Shown: one piece after another, positions 1 to 12,959 of the stretch
Numbering within the stretch: the first letter of the stretch is position 1
Layout: every line of letters starts with the position of its first letter
Assembly (NCBI RefSeq): GCF_020085105.1
Contig: NC_058056.1
Span: forward strand, 19,454,429 to 19,518,428
From: Siniperca chuatsi
Lineage: Eukaryota > Chordata > Actinopteri > Centrarchiformes > Sinipercidae
Direction of reading: 5' to 3'
DNA: 64,000 bases
The notes under the pieces: generated by a model
Database searches by the model: none
What the model saw: the letters and a program-made list of their open reading frames with translations, nothing else
What the model was told of the DNA's origin: nothing
Made by a program: the position numbers and the translations under genes

Positions 1-530
1 TGCAAATGTGTGGACATAACTGTTAGTCGTTCGCCAGAGTCCCATGTTTGTTTTAAGTTGTTTTTATGGAGAAAGACCCTGGTTTGGTCTAAGGTTTATT
101 TTCTCTCAGGCTGTTGTCTTGGGGATCTGGCTGTAATTTCAGCGAAATTAAACGATTTGGAAACTCAAATGAGATCCCAACAGACTGCCAGGAAAAATCA
201 ATTGAATGGTCTGGGCTGTGGTAAGGCAGAAAGTGTACACACACACATGCACAGACACACATATCCTTAGGCACCTACAAGCATGCAAACACACACACAG
301 CTACATCAACAGGCATTCATGCAATCATCCATAGATTCATGCATGCACACACACACTTTGCAAACACCCAGCTTTACAAACTACCTCACACACACTCTTC
401 AGATCCTCATGTATCCTTCCAGAACAATTACAGGCAGTATTTCTGGGGGAAATAAATGGACATGCTAGTTCTTGAAACTGACCTCACCAGAAAAATGGCA
501 GCATTGGTCATTTAGACAAAAACTTGAGTC
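1..530. other. Non-coding, CA-rich stretch
   Basis: Scattered short CA runs between 238 and 395. The small reading frames here are low-complexity; no gene is supported. Confidence 0.5.
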
Positions 531-534
531 GCTC

Positions 535-1437
535 ATTTTGGGAAATAAATTAATACCACTCTCATGTCTGTGCATTAAATAGTCTACACTGCTGGAGCTG
601 GGTGGTGATTAGCCTGGCTTAGCATAAAGACTGGAAGCAGGATGAAACAGCTAGTTCAACAGAAGCAACAAAACAAAAGCTTTAGGGTTCAGCTTTATTG
701 TCATTATACAACACAGCTCAATGAAATGCAGTAGTAGCACCCTCCACGCTACACACACATAAATTGTATAAACAGATATTCAAATATTTAAATTAGAATA
801 GAATAAAAACAATAAAATAGGCAGTAAAATAGGACAAAGTATATAAAAGTAGCACTAAAGGAAGGGATTAAAAAAAAACAAAATTATATTTCCAAGGAAG
901 ATATATAATATATACACATATACGGTATATATACACATATACAAATAAGCAGTTTGAGGTTTAGGGGGAGTTATTTGCTGTAGCTATTTCTTCAACAGTT
1001 TATCCGTCCACCCAGCACTTCTGTAGGGAGTGTTTCCGGCTATAGTGCTGGTTGCCTGGCAACAGCACTGTGAGTCAAGATTCTAAGAAGTCACTGCACC
1101 TGGTTGTTGTTCACAAAGAAATTATTACACCACATAACTCCCTCTAAAACCACAAATTGTTGTTTTTACATTTCTGTTACTGTACAATATAAACAAAAGA
1201 TAAAACGTGTTAGTGAGCTGCAGAGTTGTTGGTAAATGCATTTCAGAACTTTGGACAGAGCCAGGCTAGCTGTTTCCCCCTGCTCTCAGTTTTTATGCTA
1301 TGCTAAGCTAACCGCCTCCCGGGTCAAGCTCTGTACTTAGTGCACGGACATGAGAGTGGCATCAATCTTCTCATCTAACTCGTGAAGAAAGCGAAAAATC
1401 ACATTTCGTGATGTTGAACTATTCCTTTAAAACATAT
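535..1437. mobile_element. Palindromic foldback element with an internal insertion
   Basis: Left arm 535-650 reads ...ATACCACTCTCATGTC...GCTTAGCATAAAGACTGGAA. Right arm 1238-1437 is its inverted complement and ends in ATTCCTTTAA. Between them, about 655-1010 looks like an unrelated AT-rich insertion. The same arm sequence flanks 12,960-13,925, so this is a dispersed family in the genome rather than a chance hairpin. It has no coding capacity. Confidence 0.6.
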
Positions 1438-1522
1438 GTACTGTATGTTTAAGTTAACTTATGTTTACATTTTCCGATCAAGCATAACACGACCCTCAGG
1501 CTGCAATACCCCTTAGTAAGGA

Positions 1523-1781
1523 GGTAAATGGACTGTACTTATATAGCGTCTTCAATTACATAACAACTACATATCACATTCACGCACATTCATACAATGA
1601 TGGCTTACTAAGTGCTCATCAGTCCAAGGTAATCACTCATACACCCAACTCGGGAGCAATTTGGGGTTCAATGTCTTGCTCAAGGACACTTTGACACGTG
1701 GCCTGGGGGAAGCCGGGATCGAACCGCCAACCTTCCGATTGATGGACGCCCCGCTCTACCTAAGACTAAGTCACAGTCGCC
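1523..1781 (-). mobile_element. tRNA-derived SINE
   Basis: On the minus strand the first 70 bases look like a tRNA gene: an A-box-like stretch (TGACTTAG...GTAGAGCG) followed by a perfect B box GGTTCGATCCC (1715-1725). A body with GGGAGCAATTTGGGG on the plus strand and a tail near GTAAATGGACTGTACTT follow. It is a pol III-type SINE head with degraded edges, not a functional tRNA. Confidence 0.65.
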
Positions 1782-1789
1782 CAGAAGAG

Positions 1790-3950
1790 AGACAAGGATG
1801 TAAGGAGGTGGTGGAGGTCTGTGTGGATGGTTGGCCATATAAAGCATCTGGTTTTGCCACTGGAGACAAGTAGTTTTAGTTGCAAACTTACAGTCTTAAA
1901 CATGTCACGTCAGTCAGGTTGGAGGACTTGTTGCAACTCTCTGTCCAATGATATCTTCCAAATCATGACGGTTCTGCAATGATTATAAATCATTATTTTA
2001 ACCATAATAGCTCCTGAAATGGCATTTGTGTTGAACACGATCAAGCTGAGGCCCCTCCAGGGTGAAATCGCCTCATTGAGGGGACTGGTCACCAGCTCGA
2101 TATAACCTCCCCCCTCCCCTTCAAACACATCAATATGTTCTCATTCTTTCGTCCTCACCACCTCCTTACATCCTTGTCTTTCTTCTGTTTACTTTCCTTT
2201 TTTCCCCCTGATTTATCTGGTTCCCCCTCCTCCCTCTTCTTACCCACCCTCCATCTTTTCCTACGTGAATCCCTCCCTGCCTCTCTTCTCTTTCCTGTCC
2301 CCCGTTTCCCCCGTCCTCCTCCCTTCCTGTCATCTCTCCCCTTCCCTCCTCATAACTTTATAACTCCGTTTTCCCCTTCTGTCTTTGCTCCCCTCTCCTC
2401 CATCTCTTCAAAGTCATCTCAGTCTTCGCTGTCATTGTGCTGAGAATTACACATCGCTCAAAGCGGTAACATCTGACAAAACGCTGTTCACTGACATTGT
2501 CGGTAGTAACACACGGAGTGATAGAGAAAGTTCACTCAAGCAGCCATCCTATTATCCCACCAGATGCACACACAAACTGTACCTACACTTTGACAGTTGT
2601 AGATACATCCAATTTACCTTGTAGTGGCCTCCCGAAGGGACAGCGACAACTGAACAGTTCGTAACTCAAAATAACAAACACAAGCGAGCGTGCAATGCAA
2701 CACACACACTCTCTTCCTCTTCCTCCCTCCCACTCTGCATTAAGTGCATTCGAGTGGCTGGTAACAGTAGCAGCGTCAGGCTTTTATCGCTGTAATTTGC
2801 AGCCATACATCAGTGTGACAGTGGCCGGGGCAGGACAGTGTCGGCCCGCTCCCAGACACTACTGCACTCTCTACTGACACATGCCAAGGGCAGCCAGATA
2901 ATGTAGATGTATGAATAAAACAACACAACTTTGATGTTGCAGATCATGATGCATCATTCATTCACATCCACAGTGAGATGCAGAAGTGAAGGATACTGTT
3001 CATTTACAGCCGCGAGGATGAGATAAGGGATGCAAGGGATAAGCGATGTACTGGTCATGGCTGGACTTCAATCAGGGGAGCTTCAGTGGAAATATACAGC
3101 GTGCTATTTATGCAGTAGCTCACATCTGCATTCAAAGGGAAATGGCCAAAGGGAGGTGGGGGGGGTGCACAGAGATAGAGGGGGGGATGGTGATAGAGAG
3201 GGATGGAGAAGCGGATGAGAGGAATAAAATGTCATAGCTGGGTTTGATAGACGGGGAAGGTCCATCCACTCCATCTCTGAGTATATGGAGGGATAGAGAT
3301 GAAGGGGAAGCAAGGGGATGAAAACGGAGCAAAGAGATAGCCACAAGGTAGAAGGGGACTGTACTAGAAAGAGTGTGAGCGGAGGGAGTTACAGGACCGG
3401 ACAGGCAGAAAAGGGAGGAAAGCCAAGGGATTAAGGAGGCAAATAAATGAGAGGAGAAGTTATAATGGTCTGTCGGTACAGAGGAAATAAAGAGAAAAAT
3501 GTGCAGGTTGATGAAGGTGAAGCGGTACAGGTGGATTTGAAAGCAGACTAGGGAGACAGAGGGTGAGGGGTGGGGTGGGGGGTGGTAAAGGTTAAGAGGG
3601 ATTTTGTTAGATCTGTTTTTTTATTCCATCCTGACTGATTTTAATGGGGTCTTAAAGTCGCCGTGAGGTTACCTAGGCAACTAAAATACCGTGTTGGACT
3701 GGTGGTGGGACATTGTTATCTGTGCAAAAAGAAGGGACAGAGGAATTATCCAGCTCTGACTGTGAAAGAGGCCTCTGTGTGTGCGTGTGTGCATTTACAC
3801 ACCGATATGTTTGCAGATGCATGCAGGTGTGTGGCTTGTTTGTGTGTCTGTCATTGAATCTGACTTGGGGGGGGGTGAAATGCCAGATGTGTGTTCTTCA
3901 GTGTACCTGACTGCATGTGTGTGTTGTTTCTGTTTTGAAGATGAAGTGAA
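1790..3950. other. Intergenic, low-complexity patches
   Basis: Contains a pyrimidine-rich block at 2,130-2,440 and purine-rich stretches at 3,130-3,600. No exon-like or protein-like sequence found. Confidence 0.5.
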
Positions 3951-3959
3951 TGGTGCAGA

Positions 3960-4712
3960 GGTGTGTGTGTGTGCTCTTGTACTTCTATCTCTGTGGGGAC
4001 CAATTTTAGACATTTTTGGAAAGTGAAGACATTTTGGACAGTTCTCACATTGTCAAAGTGCTTCTTGAGAGTTCTTGTTTTTAAGGTATGTTCAGACGGA
4101 AAGTGAAGAAAATATTCATCTTGCATCATTCACGCATATTTGACCACTGGACCATGTGTTTATTCACCCCAAACAGCCAACGTACTGACTGTATGTTAGG
4201 TGTGAGCTAGTTAGCAATGGAGACACTTTCCGTGTCTGTGTGTTTGTGAATCATTTCAGCTTCTGACTGAACTCAGAACTCACCAGAGACTCTGGTTATT
4301 TCCCTCCAGCTTCTCTCCCTTTTCCTCTGTCTATGTTTCTGAAGCAGATTTATAAAGCACAAATTTTTCATGCCGATTTGCAGCAAATTTGCATCCAATT
4401 GTGTCTTCACATTGACTATGTATGCAATTGCGCCACCTCTAAAATTCGCTTCATGTTTAAACTATTATTAATTAAATAATTCTAGTTTATTACCACTTGG
4501 ATATCATTTTCATTTTCTTATGTCCCATTGGACTTGTTGCTGCATTCCCAGATTTCAGCAAATACCTTAGTAAATACATTATTATTATGAACGATAAGAA
4601 TGATGCCCACAACTACAAAAACAAGTTGTGATAAACCGGAATTATACTTTAAGGTTAGGGTTAGGGAATGCAGCATCCTCACAAGTATAGACGTACAAAT
4701 ATGCGTGTCTAT
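3960..4712 (+). repeat. Dispersed repeat in two halves
   Basis: 3,960-4,090 (CTTCTATCTCTGTGGGGACC and following) and 4,645-4,712 (GGTTAGGGTTAGGG, then a CCTCACAAGTATAG stretch) look like the two parts of one common fish repeat. About 560 bases of other sequence separate them. The family assignment is from general familiarity. Confidence 0.4.
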
Positions 4713-7700
4713 ATTTTTGCAGGTATTTTATTTGTTTCGATGTACCTGTGTACAGTATGTGCCATGTACTGGTGTATTATCCTCCAGTGTGTGTGTGTGT
4801 GTGTTAGTGTTTTGTGTATAGGTGTGTGTTTCCCTGTGTGTGTAAGAATGTGCCTTGTTTGTCAATGTATCTGTGTATGAGACTTGCTGGTGTGCATTCG
4901 TGTGCATGTGTGCAGTGTGTATGTTTGTATGTGTGTGCACCCATGAATCTGTCTGTCCGTGTAGCTGTGCTTGCACTATACGACAGAGTGTGAATCATCA
5001 GAAGCAGCGGAGCCATAAAGCCCAGAGCTGTTAAGCAGGATGGCTCCTGGAATGATCACAGGGAGGCTGTGCTTCTATTTCTCAGGCAGCCATCGCTATG
5101 GGAGGCTGAGGAGCTGCTGTCGCTGAGTTTGCAGGGACCTGACGGTTAGCCAGTATATACTGTAGTCATGCCTGACAGCCAATGGCCATAATGTCAGCGA
5201 CAATGATTGAACACATAAAATATGTGTTCTTTGTCCGTGGTATTGGACAGGGTGGAGGTTAGCAGTAGGGTCAGGGTAAGGGTTAAGGCAAGAGAAAATT
5301 GCCTGTTTGGAAAGAAAGCCTGCCTCTCTGGCTCTTCCTTCATCTTTTATTAGTCAGTGTTGAGAGCTCGCCTCAGTGACAAACAAGATATTTGTCAGAT
5401 TTGATTTCCTCTCTGCAGCAGAACTTTTGCTGGTTACTCCAACAGAACACTGTAATATGGAGATATTAATAATGCATATGCGCCCACTGCCAGGGCGGAT
5501 CTATATAATTGCACCAGACAAAACATTCTTCTGATACTCACTAACACAGCATAATTTTGAATAATAAGATGCACTAATTTGGTGTAGTTGGGATCAAAAC
5601 ACCCAGATGGCTTCGATGGGAACAGATACACTGGGTACTGGTGAGGTAAAGCTAACTTTTTCTTCACGTTAACCCACAAAATTATTGATTTTTAATATTG
5701 TGCATGTTGATTAATGCAAAGAAAGCCTAGATAGAAAATGAAAACACAAAGTAGATGTATGGATTTAGCCCATTTGGATGGATCAAAGGGGAAAAAAGAC
5801 AAATTACACATCACATTCTATATTTTGCCCTTCAGCTGTTGCCTTCTTCTTTCTGTTTATGCTTCTCCTTTTCACCCATTCTTCAGTTTTACTCTCCATA
5901 TCTAATCATTCAACAGTGCCAATGTTTACATTGCACCAATGACACCCACAGCTGATATTAGAATATAGATGCAGTCATTGTTTTGCATGTTTTCACCATT
6001 TATATTAGTTATATGACATTTTGTGACAAGTGTGGGTTTTTGTCATTTACCTTCTGCTTCAGCTAGAGAGACTAAATGGAAGCTCTGCAGAATAGTGAAT
6101 GAGAAATAACAACATTATTATTGTTAAGTGTTTCATAAGTAGTTTTGCAGGCAAGCACATCCATCAGAGCTCCAGGGGAGGGCGGGTGGAGGTGGGAGGG
6201 GATGCAGGAACCTGGTATGAGGGGGCTGCGCAGTGGTTTGGTGGTTGTTACTGCCTTTATCTGACTGTTGATGACTTGAGATAGCAGAGCAGGATACAGA
6301 AGCTCAATAGTGCCATCAACAGGTGCAGGGGGGCAGTGCTGCTCACTAACCGGCTCTGAACATTCATCGTGGCGATATTCAGTGAGCTTTTTTGGGTGTA
6401 ATGGTGAAGATTTATCAGAAATATGATCAGGTCATAAAGTGAAATATGCCATCGTCTCTACAGGGTCTGGTGAAGGATATATGAGGCTTGGGGATAAGGT
6501 GAAGATGAGGCTGGCTGGAGTCCAACCTATTCTCCGCCAAGTTTAGACTATCCTCTGGCCTTTAAAAACCCTGTCAGCTATGTTCCCTCATACACACACA
6601 CACACACACTTTGGCCTTATCATGCCCAGAAGCGAGGTCAAGGTTAGAGCATACTTCAAAATCATCACCCAACTTCCTCCCCCCTTCACTTCACACACTC
6701 TCTTTTTACCTGCATCTTAGTCTCTCTTTCTCACACACAAACACAAACACACACACACACACACACACTCTCTCTCTTTCATACATACTGGACACACAAC
6801 AAACCAAACACACCACACAGCAGAGTTTTTCCTCCATAAATAAGCATGGTCCATCCATCACGGGGCCTCAACGGGCCCTTAGTGCCCTCTGGCTAGTTCA
6901 GCCCAGCAGACCCAGCAGCAGCAGCACACTGGGGGACGGACAAAGAAGGTCATCGCAAACCTCCACAAGGAGAGGGGTAATAATAATCATTATCCCTTTG
7001 AGTGTATGTGTGTGTGTGTGTGTGTTCATGTGTGTGTGTGGATTCCTTGCTGGAGACGGTGTGAGCAAAGCAAATGGCCTACAGTGCATTTAAAGGCGTT
7101 CTTTTCTCTCCCTCACATCTTCGTATAGATTTTCCGTTTGTCCAAGGCTAACTGTATAACAGAGTGAGTGTAAAGGCTTCAGTGTGTGTTGCATGTTACC
7201 GGCCAGTCAATGCAGGCAAGGAGATGGCGCTCATGTAGCGCTGCAGGGAACAGATACAGATTCACCCTCTCTGATAGCGAGAGAGTTTATGTGTGAGTCT
7301 GGGTGTTTTGTCTGGGTAAGTCTGTCTGCAAATTCATTTTAATAACAAAATGGAGATTAGCACATTAGAACTCAATTAATTTGTGATACAATGTATGTTT
7401 TCAAAGTTTAAATCTGAACCAAGACACTGTGCTCAAAGTAACATTTGGAAGAGTTGCAGCCAAAAGAATTCAAGGCTAAAATGACAAATTCAATGCCTGA
7501 TTGAAAGGCACAACACTCTCCCAAGGCCAAAAATATAAAATATGTTCAAAGTACAAACACTTATATCTCAATACAATATTATTTGGTACAGTTTTATCAG
7601 ATATTATGTGAAGAAGGTCACAAATATCGAAACATCATGCATTTTTACTTTTATTAAATTCAATCTTGAGAGAGTTGTTCCTTTCCTCCAAAGTTCATAG

Positions 7701-8285
7701 GAAATGTCTTCATAAACTGAGTCTTATTTTTGTAGTTTTGCCCACCCTATCCTTATGATAACATTTTACTCACCAAGTTAATTGCTGAGATGTGGGCATG
7801 CAGTGATGTCAAACAGGTTAGGGAGCATGAGCAGTAAGATGTCAACACAGGGTGGGAACAGAAGTCGAGTTTAGCCATACAATCTAAAAACCACTTATTT
7901 GTGAAACAGAAAAGTAAGCACACCTGAAATGTTGGTTATAATACCTTGTTGCTCAGAAAAACTGTGGTAATTATGGTAGGCTGAAGTTGGAAAACGTAAT
8001 GGATGTTAGCAACAAACAGAAACAGTGCCTCACCGAAGTGTATGACTACTGTTCGCATTCTGTCTCCTAACAACTGTCAAAGATAGTTTATTTTAACCAT
8101 GACTGCAGTCTTTTCCTAACCGTAACCATGAAGTTGCCAAACACTAAAGTGGCAAGCGGCTTTAATCTAAATTTTTATATTAACAAGGAACTACATGACA
8201 ACTTGTATGTGAAAGGAGTTGCTTGTAGTCATGAACCTACAGAGAATTATTACCGACTCTGCAGTCCCCCTCAGCTCTACAGAGC
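4713..8285. other. Intergenic region
   Basis: Short TG/CA runs at 4,786-4,804, 6,593-6,610, 6,741-6,770 and 7,006-7,040. Reading frames here are made of His/Thr or Cys/Val repeats from these runs. No gene seen. Confidence 0.5.
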
Positions 8286-8289
8286 TATA

Positions 8290-8700
8290 ACATCTTTCAA
8301 GTCATAGTTTTGGGTTTATAGCCCACAAATATACTGTTTTGTTTCAGTCTTGACGTTCTCATAGCGTTGTTTTCGGCCGCAGCAGACAGCTGTTTCTAGC
8401 TAGTGTACAAACGGCAGAAGTTAGCAACTATAGTGGAGCATTTTGCAAGAGCCAGAAATTTCGCTCAGTTGTATGTGGAGACCAAAAACAGAACTGGAAA
8501 AGAATGAAAATTGGACACATTTAGCAAGGGGACAGAAACACAACTCAAAATTAATGCTAATGTTACTCTGTATCTGCTGGATGTGCAAATAAGCAATTGT
8601 TTGCCAACATGTTCGTCATATCAACTTAAAAGGTGATAAGTGATCAGTGTTGTGTTCACATCTTGTTTTCTGCTGCCCCCAAGTGGACAACAAGTCTGTT
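8290..8700 (+). repeat. Dispersed interspersed repeat
   Basis: Contains GGCAGAAGTTAGCAACTATA, a GTGGAGACCAAAAACAGA stretch and a TTTTCTGCTGCCCCCAAGTG end. I recognise this combination as a repeat common in fish genomes. No coding potential. Confidence 0.4.
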
Positions 8701-10555
8701 ATTTCAAGGTTAAGGTTGATGTTTTAGCTGCCCAACCTTTAGCAGTGGGAGATCCGTCATACAAATCATTTTTTAACAGCCATTTGTAAAGGTTATGGAT
8801 GGCGCTGACAAATTATGTCATTCTGAAGATTGGGTTGCCACCTGATTAGAAAATTCTCATATAACAAATCTGTTCTTTGGGTTGGAGGACTTGTTGAACA
8901 CATTTTCTCTCCCAAGTCAAATAGATGCTTTGTTTATCATCCACTTGGGCTCCTTACCCTGTTGAGATTCCATAGTAGTAATGTTGCCTCATCCCCTGAT
9001 CTCACACATTTTTCCTTTGAAGTCACTACATGTAGAATTTGAACATTTCTGAATTTGACACCCCCAGTGGTAGTACCAAAAAGGAAACTGTGGCACGCTG
9101 GTACCCATTCTTACCTCCCACTCCCATGGATCTGACCTGAGGACACTGAGATGGGCTGAAAGCACTGAATACTGTAGCACCAATTTTCTCTGGGATTGTT
9201 TCAGTTTCCTACAAAGAAAACCCTTTGCTTTCAGAATCATTTAAAAGATGCAATAATCACATACAATTTCTACACATAGTGGCTTTAGGAAGCAAAAATG
9301 TGTAATTGTTACCTGTTTTGCATTGTTTCCATGCATTCCCACTAAAACAAATGGTTCACTATCTGACACAAGTAGGTTGCACCTCCGAGCATCACGACAA
9401 CACTGCTGTGTTAAAACTGACAGAAATGGTTCACCCTCATCACGCCTCTTTTGTCTCTGCAGACTAATTAGGGAGTAATCGCTGTCAATTAAGTCAGGGA
9501 ATTTATGCAACATGACACATTCCAACAGCGCTCAAGGGTCTCATGTATCCTCATCTTGATCAGAAACTTAATGTGGTGTCCTGCTTATTTATAGGGGGCT
9601 CTTAACCTTTAAAACTGCAGGGAAAGAGTCCAGGATCGGCCGGAGACCTCTGGGATTTATGTCCCCTAGTAAAATAAGATTAGTCTCAACCTCTCTGAAG
9701 CACTCTCCCCTTCAATACGATGTTGTAATTTGTTCAGCTGATAGAGAAGATTAAGGGGAAACTAATGTCTGATACGACCATTTAAATGAGAATTTATATT
9801 GATCATCCTATCATGGACAAAACATGTGTTTCATTTCAGTATGGACTTGTGTGAATGACTTTATTAAAAATCAAGACAGGTAGCTGTATTCTGACTGTTT
9901 TACTGTTGTTCAAGGACACAGTAGCCTACTGTTCTCACAGTATAACATTTCTATTAAATGTACCCTTTTAAAATGTTAATCACACTGTGTGCCAAGACTT
10001 GTGAGGTTCCACTTTTGTTAATTTTAAAATAAAGGGTGTTCTTTTCTTTCCATTTGGCAAAGCTAAATGAAAAGGTTCTTAAAGATATATCCAGCCCCTT
10101 TCCCTTCTGTGAACACCTGTTTGTAAAATGTGTCCTTCCAACCACTGGGAACCTCTTATTAGCGAGTAGTACTTAACAGATGTTTGGAAAAGCTGCTTGC
10201 GGCTCTCGCTGGTGCTTTATGATTACTAACAACCTAAATATGATGTGCGATGTTTTCCTAAAGTGAAATATGTAGGATCACTTACTACATAATATATTAT
10301 AACTTCTATTGCTGTAGGTTGTCTCTCTTTGTCTTTTTCTATTAATGATAAGAATATGCAATATTTGATTTTTTTAGTAACCCAAAGAGGGTTTTTCATT
10401 CCTGTTTGTTGGTAGATTTATTAGTAGTGTCTCAAAAACCAGTCAATGGTAGGGTCATAGCTACCACTGAGGTCATGTCTTTTTAAAATATATTTGTGAA
10501 ACCTAACTTACTTTCTACAATTAACGAGTTATGAGCTATGCTGTGAGACTGTACT
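8701..10555. other. Intergenic region, partly non-repetitive
   Basis: No repeats are obvious. 9,420-9,800 is complex sequence with several TAAT/ATTA homeobox-type cores. The open frames are unsupported by splice structure or recognisable motifs. Confidence 0.4.
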
Positions 10556-10559
10556 TAGC

Positions 10560-11245
10560 CACAGCGACGCTTAGAGATAAATGCTAATGTCAGCATGCTA
10601 ACATGCTCACAAGGACAATGCTAACATACTAATATTTGGCAGGTATATTGTTTACCATGTTCACCATCTTAGTGTTAGCATGCTAACATTTGATAATTAG
10701 CACTAAATATAAAGTACAGATGAAAATGATGGGTATGTCATTAGTTTTGGTTGTTTTGGTTATAAACCAGAATAATGGACAAATTAAAATTTTGACCTCA
10801 TGATGGCGCTAGATGAAATGTCAGGGGATCACCACAATTATTAACTCATCCATGAGGGCACATGAATGTCTTGGTTATGGTTTGAGGTTTGAAATGTAGT
10901 TATTTCCTGTTTTATTTTGTAAGTGTTCTGCCTCATATGTCTTGTTGTTGTTCTACTTCCTGCCTTTGTTTGCTTTTCCTGCCAGTTTTGCCCTGCCCTG
11001 ATCAGTTTCATCTGTGTCTTGTTATCTCCCCTCACCTGAGTGTATTTACGTCTGTGTGCTTCTTTTGTTCTGTGTCTGCATTTGGGATCTATTCCCTCAT
11101 GTTCCCTGTTTCCCTGCTTGACAAATACAAGAGTCTGTACAAAATGTCTGTGCTATCCATCCAATAGTTGTTGAGTTTATGGCTGGATCCAAGTGGTGGA
11201 ACAACATTGCCATCCCTAGAGCCACACTGCTAGCGTGGCAAAAAA
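10560..11245 (+). repeat. Dispersed repeat with a second repeat inserted
   Basis: The outer unit (GCATGCTAACATG tracts, TTGACCTCATGATGGCGCTAG, then TCCATCCAATAGTTGTTGAG and CATTGCCATCCCTAGAGCCA) is interrupted at about 10,871-11,134 by a TGTCTTGTT-rich block. Both look like known fish interspersed repeats from general familiarity. Confidence 0.45.
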
Positions 11246-12738
11246 TGTACATATGGTGGGTATTTTATAGACTGATTCCAGTATATTTGTAATTAATATT
11301 TAACAATATATCAATAAATAAAGGATTCTGCGTTTCTAGAATTTTACTCCCGGAAGTATGGACCTTAATTTCTGGAATACAATTTACAGAAAACATAATT
11401 TAACAGTCAACTGATTAAACTAAATATCAAAAATCCAAATAATTTAGAGCCTTTTTTGGTGTCTTTTTAAAATGGTCTGTTAACGTTGCATTACAAGGGA
11501 ATTTTCTCACAAACTGAAAATGTATCTCACTTGTATTTGGTCCAGATCCTTACAGAAAATTTCACCACTTCACACCTCATGTCTTCACAGCAGCACATGT
11601 TGCATAAATGCGTGCCTAAAACAAAACATCATGAATACATGCATGAAAAGCATGCAGCATGTCACATGTGCTTTTCCAAACTTGACTTTTACTTGCTTTG
11701 AAGATGACTCATCCTTTAATCCTTGTGTATTTTCACTTCTGCAGACAATGTATAATCTGACCAATATAGGCTACTATAAAATCCCTCCTAACGTACAGCA
11801 TGTGGCTTCATTATATATTCCTCCTACAGTCCCACAATGAAAATGACACATCCTTTTGTTGGGGTATACATTCTGCTAAATGGATTCATTGGGTGTGACA
11901 TAAAATAGATTTAATGCTGGTGCAACCATTATTGTGGAATTGTACTGAATGAAAGATACAGTAATCTTGTAATGAAATTTGATTTTAACACTAGAAAGGC
12001 TAATAGAGTTTAAGGATCTATGAGAAGGCAAATAAGCCATCTATTGAAGGTGGGAAATCTTATTTTGAAGGCTATTTTTGGTCTGTTGTTTAAAATCTAT
12101 CATGGTGCTAGTGATTTAATTTTACAATTCAAATTAGCCATTATTTTGTAGTGAGAGTCAATTTAACAGTACATTTAATTTCTTTTGTTTCTTTAAAGAG
12201 TACCTTTGGGTTAATAAAGAGCCAAACGTCGTTTATGTTCACATTTTCATTTAGTGAACTGAGCTGCTGGATAAAAGCATAGGAAGCACTAAAAAGGCAC
12301 TTTATAATGGTTCAAGGATACTCAGCCTTGAAGAACCTAATATATGCCTCGCTGCCAGTGCAGAGAGGATGGTGGGTCGAAGCACTCAAGGAGAGAAGAG
12401 CACAGTGTGAACATACCGAGTGTATTTACAGTGGAATAGATGGCAGATGAGATGAGGGCTGGTTTTAATAGAGCAGAGACCTGCTCTCACTGCCAGCTGC
12501 CTTCAGAGGCCTCAGAGGAGAGGTGCCAAGGAGAGGTGAGGAGCAGAGAGAGAGAGGAAAAGAGAGAGAGTATGTGTGACTAAAGAGAATGTTTTTTTAC
12601 AGGCATATGGAGACATTTGGACCTTGCAAGAATAGAAAACTTGGATGAATAGTCACTTGTGAGGACTGTGTTCAAGACCTCATTAGTAAAAAGCAGATTT
12701 TAAGGTCAAAAGGTAAGTGGCTGGGGTTATAGCCACAG

Positions 12739-12740
<2 letters not shown>
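11246..12740. other. Intergenic region
   Basis: AT-rich, no recognisable gene. 12,190-12,480 is complex, non-repetitive sequence that ends in a GA-rich patch at 12,530-12,575. Confidence 0.4.

Positions 12741-12782
<42 letters not shown>
12741..12782. repeat. (GT)n microsatellite
   Basis: About 21 uninterrupted GT units, followed directly by a perfect 13-bp inverted repeat at 12,781-12,812. Confidence 0.9.
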
Positions 12783-12785
<3 letters not shown>

Positions 12786-12959
12786 CAAATGTTTTAACCA
12801 ACATTTGTATACACATTTGTAAAGAAACGTAATGCTGCTAAGTAAAGAAAAGTAATGCTGCCCAGATTAAGTTTCCTATCACCATAATTAGGAAATGTTG
12901 TTAATTAACATATTTGCCAAGTGGGATACTTTTTTACTTTATTAACATTCAATCATAGC

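Noticed and set aside
1710..1781. Functional tRNA gene
   Set aside because: A and B boxes are present, but the cloverleaf is degraded and the sequence continues into a SINE body.
4651..4668. TTAGGG-like telomeric repeat
   Set aside because: Only two to three units; part of a dispersed repeat, not an interstitial telomere.
6611..7093. 160-aa plus-strand frame
   Set aside because: His/Thr and Cys/Val repeats from CA/TG runs; not protein-like.
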